Part shown: positions 41,665 through 51,546 of the stretch, piece by piece
Numbering within the stretch: position 1 is the first letter of the stretch
How the letters are laid out: each line of letters opens with the position of its first letter
From: Cyanobacterium sp. Dongsha4
GTDB lineage: Bacteria > Cyanobacteriota > Cyanobacteriia > Cyanobacteriales > Cyanobacteriaceae
Direction: 5' to 3'
DNA: 64,000 bases
Assembly (NCBI RefSeq): GCF_036345015.1
Contig: NZ_CP084098.1
Coordinates: 1,377,326-1,441,325, forward strand
Made by a program: the position numbers and the translations under genes
The notes under the pieces: model-generated
Seen by the model: the letters and a program-made list of their open reading frames with translations, nothing else
Told to the model about the DNA's origin: nothing
Database searches by the model: none

Positions 41665-42210
41665 TCATTTTTCTGCAAACGTCTTTAATAAAGAAATAGT
41701 ATCTTTCATTTGCTCAAAAACAGGAATAGAAAGGGAATATTGAGATAAATGAGTTAATGTTTCTCTACCTCTTCCCGTCAAAAGTAACACGGGTTGACAC
41801 TTAGCATTGATGGCACATTCAATATCGCTAGGGGCATCGCCGATGAAGTAAGACTGACTTAAATCAATACCATTATTTTCTGCATAGGTTTTAATGAGAA
41901 AAGGAGAAGGTTTACGACAAAGACAGTTATCCGAAGGTTGATGAGGACAAATTAAAATATCCGTAAAATAAACATCAAAACTAGCATATTCTGCCATTAA
42001 TTGCTCATGTATTGCCCTAACTTCTTCTAAGGTGAAATAACCTCGACTAATTCCCGATTGATTTGTGACGATAACTAAGCGATACCCTTGATTTTGCCAT
42101 TGTTGTAATGCAAATGGCGCGTTTTCAGGTATTTTTACTTGTTCGGGCTTACTCAAGTAAGGTATATACTCAATGACAACTCCATCTCTGTCTAAAAATA
42201 AGGCTTTCAT
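41665..42210 (-). CDS. gmhB: D-glycero-D-manno-heptose 1,7-bisphosphate 7-phosphatase (HAD)
   Basis: A 181-residue HAD-IIIA phosphatase that makes heptose 1-phosphate for ADP- or GDP-heptose. It begins MKALFLDRDGVVIEY with the nucleophile and acid Asp pair. VTNQSGISRGYF gives motif II, and the zinc-binding insert CPHQPSDNCLCRKP is typical of GmhB. FIGDAPSDIECA is motif IV. Heptose is a lipopolysaccharide or S-layer glycan precursor, consistent with the nearby GDP-mannose and glycosyltransferase genes. It could act on other sugar or histidinol phosphates; the zinc insert favours GmhB. Confidence 0.88.
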   Translation of the reverse strand: MKALFLDRDGVVIEYIPYLSKPEQVKIPENAPFALQQWQNQGYRLVIVTNQSGISRGYFTLEEVRAIHEQLMAEYASFDVYFTDILICPHQPSDNCLCRKPSPFLIKTYAENNGIDLSQSYFIGDAPSDIECAINAKCQPVLLLTGRGRETLTHLSQYSLSIPVFEQMKDTISLLKTFAEK

Positions 42211-42315
42211 TATTGTTAAATAATTAATAAGTGATAAATAATAATTGAAGTTAAGGTTTTAGGTGTCAGGTTTCAGTTGCAGATATTAGGTGTTTTTAAT
42301 TGTTAATTATTACTC

Positions 42316-42400
42316 TTATCTTAACTCCGAACCCCTAACTCTGAACTCCGAACTCAAATGATTGCCTTGTCTTAATTACTAATTCTTATTTGCCCATAAT
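42316..42400. repeat. Heptamer-type repeat (GAACTCC family) with shared 20-bp leader
   Basis: AACTCCGAACCCCTAACTCT and GAACTCCGAACTC units are followed by TTGCCTTGTCTTAATTACTA, which is also seen at about 4108. It lies between gmhB and the glycosyltransferase gene. Confidence 0.75.
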
Positions 42401-42403
42401 TGA

Positions 42404-43501
42404 TTATCTGACATTAGACAAAAGTTCGATAGTAGCTTGGGCGGTTTTTTGCCAACTAAACTTCTGTGCTTGTTTTAAGCCTAATTCCCTTAATTGTTGT
42501 CTTAATTTATCATCTTCTGCCATTAAGTTCATAGCTGAAGCGATTTCCTTTACTTCCAACGGATTTACTAAAATTCCCGCATCCCCCACCACTTCAGGTA
42601 AAGAAGAGATATTAGAGGTAATTACAGGAGTACCAGATGCGATCGCTTCTAATACAGGGAAACCAAAACCCTCCCATAGAGTGGGAAAAACTAAGGCTTG
42701 AGCTTGATTAATAATAATAGGTAAATCTTCTCTTTTTACATAATCTAAAAACTTAACCAAATGAGCAATATTTAACTCTTTTGCTTGTTGCTTTATTAAA
42801 GGTGTATAACGAGGATCCGTAGGACCTGCTAACCATAATTCATAATCTTTATGATGTTTAAATTGAGCAAAAGCAGATACAATTCTTTCAACATTTTTAT
42901 GAGGATCATGTCTGCCTAAATAGAGGAAAAAAGGTTGTTTAGTAATAGGTTTAATTTTATCAACAACTTTAAACATCTCAGGATTATAACCTAAATAAAT
43001 AGGAGTAATTTTACTAGCACTAATCCCAAAAAAGTTAATAATATCATCGGCTGTAGCTTTAGAATTGCAAATAATATGCTCTGCTTGTTGACAAACTTGG
43101 GGAATATAATAACGAAAATAAGGAGTAAGAGGAGAATTTTTTTTCGGAAATCTTAACGGAATTAAGTCATGCACCATTACTACTGATTTAACTTTAGAAA
43201 ATAACGGCATTTCTGGCACAGGAGAAAAAAGTAGATTACTATCTGATTGCTGATAAATATTAGGTACTTTTAATTGAGTCCATAATAATCTTAAAAAATG
43301 ACCCTTACTACCATAATCTGGACTATATTTTTCACTAATAAAATAGGGATTTTTGTATATATTTTCCTGATAATATTTTTTAGCAACTAAACTGGTATAT
43401 TCCAAAGAATCAAAATAAGGTAGAATGTTGATAACATAATTGGCTATTCCCGTGGGTTTTGCCAACAACATCGATAAATTAATTAGCAAAGGCTTTTCCA
43501 T
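42404..43501 (-). CDS. Glycosyltransferase family 4
   Basis: A 365-residue GT-B enzyme of family GT4. The donor-binding half has LYLGRHDPHKNVERIVSAF, ELWLAGPTDPRY and the E(x7)E motif in FPTLWEGFGFPVLEAIASGTPV. The N-terminal acceptor half includes SVVMVHDLIPLRFP and HIICNSKATADDI, typical of mannosyl/rhamnosyl-transferase relatives. It is cytoplasmic or membrane-associated, probably building surface polysaccharide from nucleotide sugars such as GDP-mannose. The sugar specificity cannot be read. It is followed on the same strand by gmhB. Confidence 0.92.
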   Translation of the reverse strand: MEKPLLINLSMLLAKPTGIANYVINILPYFDSLEYTSLVAKKYYQENIYKNPYFISEKYSPDYGSKGHFLRLLWTQLKVPNIYQQSDSNLLFSPVPEMPLFSKVKSVVMVHDLIPLRFPKKNSPLTPYFRYYIPQVCQQAEHIICNSKATADDIINFFGISASKITPIYLGYNPEMFKVVDKIKPITKQPFFLYLGRHDPHKNVERIVSAFAQFKHHKDYELWLAGPTDPRYTPLIKQQAKELNIAHLVKFLDYVKREDLPIIINQAQALVFPTLWEGFGFPVLEAIASGTPVITSNISSLPEVVGDAGILVNPLEVKEIASAMNLMAEDDKLRQQLRELGLKQAQKFSWQKTAQATIELLSNVR

Positions 43502-43742
43502 AAACTCTCAGAGATAAAAAGATCAAAAACTTATCATTAAACTTCTGGCAAAATCATAATTTCTGCTGTATTTTGGGCTTATAGCTTGAATTTGGTTGAT
43601 GTTTATTTTTTATCCTCACTCATTTCTCTTAATCTCTTGCTCAAAGACTTTTCCTCTAAAAGATAATTATCTTTACTAACCATGTTTTAAAATAAAGATG
43701 GTATTTTTTGCAAATCTTAACATTAAATCAACTTTTAAAATT

Positions 43743-44141
43743 ATGGTAGAGAAAATAAAAAAAACAGAACAAGAGTGGAAAGAAATTCTTACTCCTGAAC
43801 AATTTGAAGTTACCAGAAAACACGGCACAGAAAGAGCTTTTACAGGAGAATATCACGACTTTAAAGGTAAGGGCATTTATAAATGTGTTTGTTGTGGAAA
43901 TGAATTATTTGTTTCTGATACTAAATACAATTCTGGTACAGGATGGCCTAGTTTTTGGCAACCAATTAGAGAGGATAGTGTTGCTTACAAAAATGATTTT
44001 AGCTTCTTCATGAAACGTACTGAAGTTTTATGTAATGCTTGTGATGCTCATTTAGGTCATGTTTTCAATGATGGCCCTGAGCCAACAGGACAACGCTATT
44101 GTATGAACTCTGCGGCTTTGAAATTTGAACCCAAAAACTAA
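43743..44141 (+). CDS. msrB: Peptide-methionine (R)-S-oxide reductase
   Basis: Repairs R-methionine sulfoxide in proteins. 132 residues from the ATG at 43743. An in-frame ATG at 43698 would add 15 residues ([14 protein letters not shown]) not expected for the family, so the inner start is chosen. The four zinc cysteines are in CVCCGNELF and [12 protein letters not shown]. The catalytic cysteine is in the RYCMNSAAL end motif, and [10 protein letters not shown] is the substrate loop. It is cytoplasmic and monocistronic. Confidence 0.95.
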   Translation: MVEKIKKTEQEWKEILTPEQFEVTRKHGTERAFTGEYHDFKGKGIYKCVCCGNELFVSDTKYNSGTGWPSFWQPIREDSVAYKNDFSFFMKRTEVLCNACDAHLGHVFNDGPEPTGQRYCMNSAALKFEPKN

Positions 44142-44157
44142 AATTCTAAATAAGATA

Positions 44158-44220
44158 AGGGTTAAGGGCAATTAGTAATTAGTAATTAGCAATTAGCAAT
44201 TAATACAAGGGAATAGACAA
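44158..44220. repeat. Heptamer array (AATTAGT/AATTAGC)n
   Basis: About five units of AATTAGT or AATTAGC follow GGGTTAAGGGC after the msrB stop. They have the same seven-base period as the other STRR arrays in the window. Confidence 0.7.
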
Positions 44221-44430
44221 CAGACAACAGGCAATAAAATAGTGTTTCATTAACTTGTACTTAATACCGTAAGGGTTGAATATACTTAACCCCTACCCCC
44301 CAATCCGAGTAAAATCACCTTAGTTTAATTTCATCGATAAAAATTGACTACTCACAACTGTACAAGTTGGGTTATAACTAGATAATTAAAGAAACTTTGA
44401 CCGTAGATAGTAATTAATGGGGGGAATATT

Positions 44431-45699
44431 TTGGCTATTTTTTTATCTCGAACTCATGGGGAAAATAATTATAGACGTAAGGCTTCAAGCACGAAAGCAA
44501 ATAGAAGAAATATAAAATCAAAAGTAGCCCAAACACAAACTAATAAAAGGCTAATTAGGAAAACAAACGCCCCATACACATCTATTACTCAGGAAAATGT
44601 TGTCACTCAGGCAAAAGAGCAACAGAATTTAGTCAATACTATCTTTAACAATGTTTTTCGTTTAACAATTTTTGGTGTAGGTATTGGAACTATTTTTGGT
44701 AGTGTCTTGGCTAATACTGATTTAACTAAACCCCTCTTTCCGAAAATTGATATTCCCTTTGTTGATAAAGTTGCACAAAATACATCTCTGAATCAAGAAA
44801 CAAATGCCAGTCAAGAGAGTCAACCTCTCGCCTACACTCCTGAAGTAAATAGCAATCCAGAAGAATTAAGATTTTCTGAAGAATTAACAGCTTTAAGAAG
44901 TAAATTTGATGCTCTTAAGGCAAAATATCCTAAATTAGAACCCGGAGCGTTTTTTGTTGATTTGGATAATGGTGCTTATGTTAACTATAATGGCATTGCT
45001 CCTTTTCCTGCCGCCAGTACCATTAAAATACCCGTTTTAGTCGCTTTTCTTCAAGATATTGATGAGGGAAAAATTTATCTTGATGAAAAGTTAACTATGA
45101 CAGAAGCGAATAGAGTTCCTCATTCTGGTAATATGCAATATAAACCGTTAGGAACACAGTTTACTGCTCTTTATACTGCCACAGAAATGATCATTAATAG
45201 TGATAATACTGCCACAGAAATGATTATTGAGCGATTGGGGGGTAAAGATGAGTTAAATAAGCGTTTTCAAGAATGGGGTTTAGAAAATACTGTTATTCGT
45301 AATCTTCTGCCTGATTTAGAAGGTACAAATACCACTAGCCCTAGAGATTTGGGGATTCTCTTAGCTAAAGTTAATCAGGGTGATTTGTTGTCTGTGCGAT
45401 CGCGCGATCGCCTCTTAGAAATAATGCGACGGACAAAAACTCAAACCTTACTACCTCAAGGATTAGAAAATAATGCCATCATTGCCCATAAAACAGGAGA
45501 TATAGGCATAGTATTAGGAGACGCAGGTATAATCGATATGCCCACAGGAAAACGTTATATTGGAGCAGTTTTAGTCAAACGTCCTCATAATGATTACTCA
45601 GCTAGAACTTTAATTCAAGAGATTTCCCGCACTGCCTATCAACATTTTAAATGGTATCTTGCCCGTCCTCCCATAAATAATAATGAAACTAGCCAATAA
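44431..45699 (+). CDS. Serine hydrolase of class A beta-lactamase fold
   Basis: 422 residues from a TTG start at 44431 (no in-frame ATG precedes the conserved part). A basic Lys/Arg/Thr-rich N-terminus is followed by one membrane segment (about 73-95) and then the periplasmic catalytic domain. The active-site motifs are STIK (about 195, in FPAASTIKIPVL), SDN in INSDNTATEM and KTG in AHKTGDIG. This is the penicillin-recognising pattern. Cyanobacterial members are more likely peptidoglycan-related hydrolases than resistance enzymes. Both neighbours are unrelated. Confidence 0.88.
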   Translation: MAIFLSRTHGENNYRRKASSTKANRRNIKSKVAQTQTNKRLIRKTNAPYTSITQENVVTQAKEQQNLVNTIFNNVFRLTIFGVGIGTIFGSVLANTDLTKPLFPKIDIPFVDKVAQNTSLNQETNASQESQPLAYTPEVNSNPEELRFSEELTALRSKFDALKAKYPKLEPGAFFVDLDNGAYVNYNGIAPFPAASTIKIPVLVAFLQDIDEGKIYLDEKLTMTEANRVPHSGNMQYKPLGTQFTALYTATEMIINSDNTATEMIIERLGGKDELNKRFQEWGLENTVIRNLLPDLEGTNTTSPRDLGILLAKVNQGDLLSVRSRDRLLEIMRRTKTQTLLPQGLENNAIIAHKTGDIGIVLGDAGIIDMPTGKRYIGAVLVKRPHNDYSARTLIQEISRTAYQHFKWYLARPPINNNETSQ

Positions 45700-45806
45700 A
45701 TAAGGGGTTTGGGCTTCGGAGTTAGGGGTTAAGGGTTCGGAGTTAAGAGTTAGAAATTATTAATTATCATCAACTATTTACCTTTGCCCTTTTGCCTTTT
45801 ATTCAA
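45700..45806 (-). repeat. Composite heptamer repeat, inverted
   Basis: GGAGTTAGGGGTTAAGGGTTCGGAGTT-type units, then ATTATTAATTATCATCAACT, then TTTACCTTTGCCCTTTTGCC. This is the reverse complement of the module at 9891-9977. Confidence 0.8.
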
Positions 45807-45824
45807 CAACTTTTTAATTGAAAT

Positions 45825-46382
45825 ATGCACCGCATACCAGCTACACCGGGGGGATGGAATCCTGATACAGAAGGGGTAATTTTCATCGAACAAAATCCCG
45901 CTCCAATTATTTTTATTACCAGCGCCGATACAGATATTCAAACTACTGCCGCCTGTTTAGAAAAACTGCCAGAAGATTTTCCGCCCATGAGAGTAGTAAA
46001 TTTATTACAATTGCAACAAGAATTAACTATTGATACCTATGCAGAAGAAGTTTTATCCCATGCCAAAGTAATTATTCTGCGACTGTTAGGAGGGAGAAGT
46101 TATTGGAGTTATGGTTTAGAAGTTTGTAAAGATACTGTTTCTCAAACTAAAGCATCCTTATTTATTCTACCGGGAGACGATCGCCCCGATGCAGAATTAT
46201 TTAGTCAGTCGAATATGTCCATTTCTCAAGTTAGTTTATTATGGCGTTACTTAACAGAGGGAGGATTAGAAAACTTCGCTAACGGTTTTAAATTTATGGC
46301 GAATACTTGCTTAAATACTAATTATTCTTATCAACTTCCTTTAGAAATTCCTCGCTTAGGCATTTATAATTGTTTCAATTAA
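45825..46382 (+). pseudogene. CobN N-terminal fragment (185 residues)
   Basis: The frame starts MHRIPATPGGWNPDTEGVIF and continues with DTDIQTTAACLEKLP, TYAEEVLSHAKVIILRLLGGR, SYWSYGLEVCKDT and FILPGDDRPDAEL, the diagnostic N-terminus of cyanobacterial CobN. CobN is the large subunit of aerobic cobaltochelatase and is normally about 1200 residues or more. Here a TAA comes at codon 186 just after the PRLGIY strand, and the next 150 bp contain no CobN continuation in any frame. It is almost certainly a remnant, or at most a free-standing domain of unknown use. Cobalt insertion cannot be done by this fragment. Confidence 0.8.
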
Positions 46383-46536
46383 GTTTAAGATAAATTGATA
46401 AATTTTGTTAGGACTAATAAATGTTTATAAAAGATTTGACTGAAACTTAGAACTTGTCTAAACCGGATATTTTGCTGAACAACTAAAGTAATTTTTACTT
46501 TCAATCCTAAACTCTAAACTCCGAACTTAAGTTGAA

Positions 46537-47691
46537 TTACTTACTAATTTTGAATAATAAAAACTGATTTTTTTGTTTACTATTCCCAGAAAAATTATTA
46601 TCACTAACAAGAATCAAACTTTGACTACCATCAGGAAAACGACCACCAAGAGTCATTCCTTCTAAATTATCTAATTTTATTCCTAATTGTTTTAAATCTA
46701 ATAGTAATTTTTTCTTAATAGGAATAATATTTTCAATGTTTCCAGAAATTGATTTTTGACCAGAAATATCACTAGCATTTCCTATTACCAATTGAAAAAT
46801 TTTCGCACCATATCCCCTTAAGCCAAAAGTTCTTTCTAAACTTAATAAATAACCTTCATCTGGTAGTGATAATAAATCGGCAACACCATTATATAAGGTG
46901 CTAAAAGAAGGTTCATCAATGGTGTATAAATGTTCTCCAATCAATACAGGATCGCCAAAAGGATTGATCACATAATGTAAAAAACGAGATCTTAAAACGG
47001 TTAAAGGATTTTTCAAATCGACATCTTGAACTAATGCTGATTCTGTAACGGTGAATAAGCGAAAAGGGTCATCTGGCATAAATCCATTAGCTTTAATGGT
47101 TAAAGATTCTAATCCTAAATTATTTTCAATACCTTTTTTTTCACCTGTTTTGGGAATGTATCTTTCTGGTATTCTTATAGAATTTAATAAATTTCCTTCT
47201 AAATCATATTCATTAATAAAAGCAGGAATATTTTTATTTGTAAGCCCTTCACTACTAATAAATAAACTGTTGCGAGGACTAAATGCTATTCCCTCTGTAT
47301 CAGTAGTATTTTTTTGATACAGTTCTCCTTTTTTGTCCTTTAAAAAGGTAACATTTTCTATTTTTATATTTTCTATTTTTTCTTCTTCAATATTTATTTT
47401 AGCTGTGTAAAAACGAGCAGGAGAAATATTAGCTCTATCATCAGAAATTAAATAGTAAACATCTTCTTTTGGGTTATAAGTTATTCCTGATAAGCCACCA
47501 ATAACAGTATCTTGATAATTAATTTCTTTGAGGGTATATTCCCCTAAAAATTCTATCTTTAAATCTAAGAAAGTGCGATCGACTTCTGCTAAAGACTTTA
47601 AATCATAAAAGGGGAAAAGAAAAAAGAATAAAACTAAAATAAAACCGATAAATCTAGTTCGAGAAATAGACATAAAAAATAAAAGGGGCAA
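46537..47691 (-). CDS. Phytase-family esterase-like secreted protein
   Basis: A 384-residue protein with an N-terminal hydrophobic signal (FIGFILVLFFFLFPFYDL). The rest matches the esterase-like activity of phytase family: IGGLSGITYNPKEDVYYLISDDR, TDTEGIAFSPRNSLFISSEG, LGLESLTIKANG, YLLSLERTFGLRGYGAKIF and LEGMTLGGRFPDGSQSLILVSDNNF. Family members are calcium-containing beta-propellers inferred to hydrolyse phosphoesters. It resembles one domain of the giant fusion at 20029-28227 but, unlike it, has a classical signal peptide. No Pho box was seen upstream. Confidence 0.88.
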   Translation of the reverse strand: MPLLFFMSISRTRFIGFILVLFFFLFPFYDLKSLAEVDRTFLDLKIEFLGEYTLKEINYQDTVIGGLSGITYNPKEDVYYLISDDRANISPARFYTAKINIEEEKIENIKIENVTFLKDKKGELYQKNTTDTEGIAFSPRNSLFISSEGLTNKNIPAFINEYDLEGNLLNSIRIPERYIPKTGEKKGIENNLGLESLTIKANGFMPDDPFRLFTVTESALVQDVDLKNPLTVLRSRFLHYVINPFGDPVLIGEHLYTIDEPSFSTLYNGVADLLSLPDEGYLLSLERTFGLRGYGAKIFQLVIGNASDISGQKSISGNIENIIPIKKKLLLDLKQLGIKLDNLEGMTLGGRFPDGSQSLILVSDNNFSGNSKQKNQFLLFKISK

Positions 47692-47744
47692 GTTTATAAC
47701 AATTTTAATCTTAATACGTGTAATCTATACAAAACTCGATCGCA

Positions 47745-48012
47745 TCAATCATAATAAGTCCATATTCGATATATCTTAATCAATTTTTCTTCTTCAGATC
47801 ACTTCATAAACTAACCTATGTTGCTTATTAATTCTTCTACTAATTAATCCTTTCATATCCCCTTTGAGTAGCTCATATTCAGGTGGATATTGATAAGGGT
47901 TATGGGTTATGATTTCAATTAGTTTCAATGTTTTTTGTTTCAATCCGCTTGAAGATAACTTTTTCGCATCTTTCTGCGCTTGTGTCATAAAAATTATCTT
48001 ATACACTACCAA
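47745..48012 (-). pseudogene. YoeB/Txe toxin gene with C-terminal frameshift
   Basis: Reading from 48012, 72 codons encode a Txe/YoeB toxin (YKIIFMTQAQKDAKKL, NPYQYPPEYELLKGD, SRRINKQHRLVYEV) and then stop early at 47794-47796. One base further along, the other frame gives SEEEKLIKIYRIWTYYD then TGA at 47747-47745, the exact expected end of the family. A single extra base after YEV explains this. The lost tail carries the terminal catalytic residues, so the toxin is predicted to be inactive. It overlaps the upstream antitoxin gene by 7 bp. Confidence 0.88.
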
Positions 48013-48224
48013 TCTAGTTCCTCTAAGGTAACACCATTTTCAATCGGTTCTTTTCTAGCTTCTTTTATACTTTCAACCATTCCTGATAGAGACCTCAAAT
48101 ATTCATTATCACTAATATATTCAGATTCTTCTAAAATCCTTAATTCATTCTCCGAAAAATTCTTAAGAAGACTTATAAATTGTTCTTTAATGCGATCGTC
48201 GATTCTCAGAGTAATAGTTTTCAT
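48006..48224 (-). CDS. Antitoxin of the YoeB pair (ribbon-helix-helix-like)
   Basis: 72 residues from the ATG at 48224. An in-frame ATG at 48272 would add an unlikely 16-residue leader (MGYNEWANNRGIILSE). The N-terminus MKTITLRIDDRIKEQFISLL looks like a ribbon-helix-helix DNA-binding strand and helix, and the acidic C-terminus (PIENGVTLEELDW) is a typical toxin-wrapping tail. It overlaps the toxin gene by 7 bp. The antitoxin is intact although its toxin is frameshifted, which is the safe order of decay. Confidence 0.85.
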   Translation of the reverse strand: MKTITLRIDDRIKEQFISLLKNFSENELRILEESEYISDNEYLRSLSGMVESIKEARKEPIENGVTLEELDW

Positions 48225-48432
48225 CTCACTTAATATTATTCCCCGATTGTTCGCCCATTCATTATATCCCAATAATTTATAAAATTGAAGAGCGATCGCA
48301 TCTTATGTTTATTAGGGAATAAATTAATTTAACCTTAATGTGCAAGAAATCCACTGAATCAAATTAGCCATAGCCATAAATGATATGATTAAAAACTAAT
48401 AGATATATTTAAAGAAACTATAAAAACTGGCT

Positions 48433-51252
48433 ATGTTTAAAAAGCTATTTGGAGATCCTAACACTCGTAAACTAAAAAAACTACAACCTTACATTGCAGA
48501 AATAAATCTTTTAGAAGAAGACATAAAGAAATTAACCGACGATGAAATGAGGGCAAAAACCGCATCTTTTCAAGAGATGTTAGCAAAAGCCACCACAAAA
48601 GAAGAAAAAGATACTATCTTAGATGAAATTTTACCCGAAGCCTTTGCTCTAGTGAGAGAAGCAGGGGTAAGAGTTTTGGGAATGCGTCATTATGATGTGC
48701 AGTTACTAGGGGGTATTGTATTACACACAGGGCAGATTGCCGAGATGAAAACAGGGGAGGGTAAAACCCTTGTCGCAACTTTACCCGCCTATCTTAATGG
48801 TTTAACAGGAGAAGGTGTACACGTTGTCACCGTTAACGATTACCTTGCTCGTCGTGATGCTGAATGGATGGGGCAAATTCATCGTTTTTTAGGCTTAAGT
48901 GTGGGCTTAATTCAAAGTGGGATGACATCCCCTGAAAGACAGAAAAATTACAGTGCCGATATTACCTATGCGACTAATAGTGAGTTAGGCTTTGATTATC
49001 TTCGAGATAATATGGCTACGGATATGGCTGATGTGGTACAACGTCCTCCTAATTACTGTATTATTGACGAAGTTGACTCTATTTTAGTGGATGAGGCTCG
49101 TACTCCTTTGATTATATCAGGACAGGTTGAGCGTCCTATGGAAAAATATATGGAAGCGGCGAAAATTGCTCAAATGCTTACCCGTCAAAATGAAGAGGGT
49201 GACGGCGGTGATTATGAAGTGGACGAAAAAGCAAGAAATGTTTTATTGACTGATGAAGGCTTTGCCCATGCTGAGGAGTTATTAGGAGTTACAGATTTAT
49301 ATGATCAAGAGAATCCTTGGGCTCATTATATTTTCAATGCCATTAAAGCTAAAGAATTATTTACTCGTGATGTTAATTATATCGTCCGTAATAATGAAGT
49401 GGTAATCGTGGATGAGTTTACGGGGAGAGTTTTAGCTGGAAGAAGATGGAGCGATGGTTTACATCAGGCTATTGAGGCAAAAGAAGGAGTAGAAATTCAA
49501 AAAGAAACCCAAACCTTAGCGAGTATCACCTATCAAAACTTCTTCTTACTCTATCCTAAACTATCGGGTATGACTGGTACTGCCAAAACCGAGGAAACGG
49601 AATTTGAAAAAGTATATAACCTTGAAGTTACCATTATTCCAACTAATCGCCCCTCCGATAGAAACGATTTACCTGACGTAGTTTATAAAAATGAAATCGC
49701 AAAATGGAAAGCTGTTGCGGAAGAATGCAAAGAAATGCACGAAACGGGCAGACCTGTACTTGTAGGTACTACCAGCGTAGAAAAATCTGAGGTTTTATCT
49801 CGTTTATTACAAGAAAGAGAAATTCCTCATAATATCCTTAATGCTAGACCAGAAAACGTGGAAAGGGAATCAGAAATTGTTGCTCAGGCTGGTAGAAAAG
49901 GGGCTGTAACCATTGCAACTAACATGGCAGGGCGTGGTACAGATATTATTCTTGGTGGTAACTCTGACTATATGGCAAGGTTAAAGTTAAGAGAGTATTT
50001 TATGCCCCAAATTGTAACTCCTGAAGATGATCAATTAATGGTGACTGTGCCAGGTGTTGATATGGCTAAACGTTCTAAAGGGCAGGGTTTTAGTGGTAAT
50101 GGCGACGGTAAAAAACAAAAAAACTGGAAGCCTTCCTCAGATTTATTTCCCTGTCAGTTATCAACAGATACTGAGGCTCTTTTGAAAGAGGCCGTGAAAT
50201 TTGCGGTGGAAAAATATGGGCAACAGAGTTTATCCGAATTGGAGGCAGAAGAAAAAATTGCGATCGCAGCCGAAAAAGCACCGACAGAAGATCCCGTCAT
50301 ACAAAAATTAAGAGAAGTCTATCAAGCCATTCGTAGAGAATATGATGAGGTAACAGATAAAGAACATGATTTAGTAGTCGATAAAGGCGGTTTGCACGTC
50401 ATTGGGACAGAAAGACACGAATCAAGAAGGATTGATAACCAATTAAGAGGTAGAGCAGGAAGACAAGGAGATCCCGGTTCAACCCGTTTCTTTTTGAGCT
50501 TAGAAGATAATTTATTACGGATTTTTGGCGGAGATAGAGTTGCAGGTTTAATGAATGCCTTTCGAGTGGAAGAGGATATGCCCATTGAATCGGGAATGCT
50601 CACCCGTAGCTTAGAAGGGGCACAGAAAAAAGTAGAAACCTTCTACTATGATGCACGGAAAAACGTCTTTGAGTACGATGAAGTTATGAATAACCAACGT
50701 CGTGCTATATATGCTGAACGTCGTCGAGTTTTAGAAGGAAGAGACTTAAAAGGTCAAGTATTGCAATACGCAACCCAAACGATGGATGAAATTGTCGATG
50801 CTTACGTCAATCCTGATTTACCCCCTGATGAGTGGAATTTAGAAGCGTTGGTAGAAAAAGCTAAAGAATTTATTTATCTTCTCCAAGACATCACCGTCAA
50901 AGACTTAGAGGATATGACTGTTGCAGAGATGAAAACATTTCTCCATGAAGAAGTCCACAAGGCTTATGATTTAAAAGAAAATCAAATTGAACAAATCCAA
51001 ACAGGGTTAATGCGTCAAGCGGAAAGATTCTTTATTCTGCAACAAATAGATACCCTTTGGCGTGAACACTTGCAAAAAATGGACGGTTTACGAGAATCCG
51101 TTGGTTTAAGGGGTTATGGACAAAAAGATCCCTTAATTGAATATAAACAAGAAGGCTATGAAATGTTCTTAGAGATGATGATAGACATTCGCCGTAACGT
51201 GGTTTACTCCTTATTCCAATTCCAACCCCAAGTACAACCTCAAGCCGTCTAA
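48433..51252 (+). CDS. secA: Preprotein translocase ATPase SecA
   Basis: Motor of the Sec pathway at plasma and thylakoid membranes; 939 residues. Walker A is [19 protein letters not shown] near residue 105, Walker B is [18 protein letters not shown] near 210, and the second ATPase half has [14 protein letters not shown] and [12 protein letters not shown] hydrophilic insert ([20 protein letters not shown]) after the GGNS segment is of the kind found in cyanobacterial SecA. The C-terminus ([12 protein letters not shown]) lacks the zinc-binding tail seen in proteobacteria, as expected here. A group II intron relic follows on the opposite strand. Confidence 0.98.
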   Translation: MFKKLFGDPNTRKLKKLQPYIAEINLLEEDIKKLTDDEMRAKTASFQEMLAKATTKEEKDTILDEILPEAFALVREAGVRVLGMRHYDVQLLGGIVLHTGQIAEMKTGEGKTLVATLPAYLNGLTGEGVHVVTVNDYLARRDAEWMGQIHRFLGLSVGLIQSGMTSPERQKNYSADITYATNSELGFDYLRDNMATDMADVVQRPPNYCIIDEVDSILVDEARTPLIISGQVERPMEKYMEAAKIAQMLTRQNEEGDGGDYEVDEKARNVLLTDEGFAHAEELLGVTDLYDQENPWAHYIFNAIKAKELFTRDVNYIVRNNEVVIVDEFTGRVLAGRRWSDGLHQAIEAKEGVEIQKETQTLASITYQNFFLLYPKLSGMTGTAKTEETEFEKVYNLEVTIIPTNRPSDRNDLPDVVYKNEIAKWKAVAEECKEMHETGRPVLVGTTSVEKSEVLSRLLQEREIPHNILNARPENVERESEIVAQAGRKGAVTIATNMAGRGTDIILGGNSDYMARLKLREYFMPQIVTPEDDQLMVTVPGVDMAKRSKGQGFSGNGDGKKQKNWKPSSDLFPCQLSTDTEALLKEAVKFAVEKYGQQSLSELEAEEKIAIAAEKAPTEDPVIQKLREVYQAIRREYDEVTDKEHDLVVDKGGLHVIGTERHESRRIDNQLRGRAGRQGDPGSTRFFLSLEDNLLRIFGGDRVAGLMNAFRVEEDMPIESGMLTRSLEGAQKKVETFYYDARKNVFEYDEVMNNQRRAIYAERRRVLEGRDLKGQVLQYATQTMDEIVDAYVNPDLPPDEWNLEALVEKAKEFIYLLQDITVKDLEDMTVAEMKTFLHEEVHKAYDLKENQIEQIQTGLMRQAERFFILQQIDTLWREHLQKMDGLRESVGLRGYGQKDPLIEYKQEGYEMFLEMMIDIRRNVVYSLFQFQPQVQPQAV

Positions 51253-51291
51253 CAAAATAGGCTGTCAGATATTCAATAAAATACTTGCTAT

Positions 51292-51488
51292 TGGGTAGGG
51301 TTTGGGAGTCACCTCTCTTCCCTGCCTTAAGAATCGTGCGTGACTGTTTCCAATCACACGGCTCAAGCCTTATTTCAAGTCTTCAACTCTATCTCTCACG
51401 GTTGGGATTCGGATGGGATGTTTCTTGCCGTTTGATTTGGGTATATAAACCCGTTTTGTCGCAACTGCTTTCTTTTGGCATCTCGCAC
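51292..51488 (-). mobile_element. Group II intron relic (domains V and VI)
   Basis: On the minus strand 51364-51331 is a 34-base domain V: GAGCCGTGTG opposite CACGCACGATTC, capped by a GAAA loop (GATTGGAAACAGTC). It has the conserved GAGC start. One pair of the basal stem is C-A instead of C-G. A domain VI-like stem and a CCTACCC end follow near 51292. GTGCGAG at 51488 resembles a 5' intron end, which would leave a 197-base deletion derivative, but that boundary is uncertain. No reverse transcriptase remains. Confidence 0.8.
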
Positions 51489-51546
51489 ATGGTGAGGGCT
51501 TTCTGCTAACATTTTAGGTAAATATCCGCAAAAAACTTAAACCATC

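Noticed and set aside
51285-51509. A 74-codon plus-strand frame after secA
   Set aside because: It is antisense to the group II intron relic and has no recognisable protein features.
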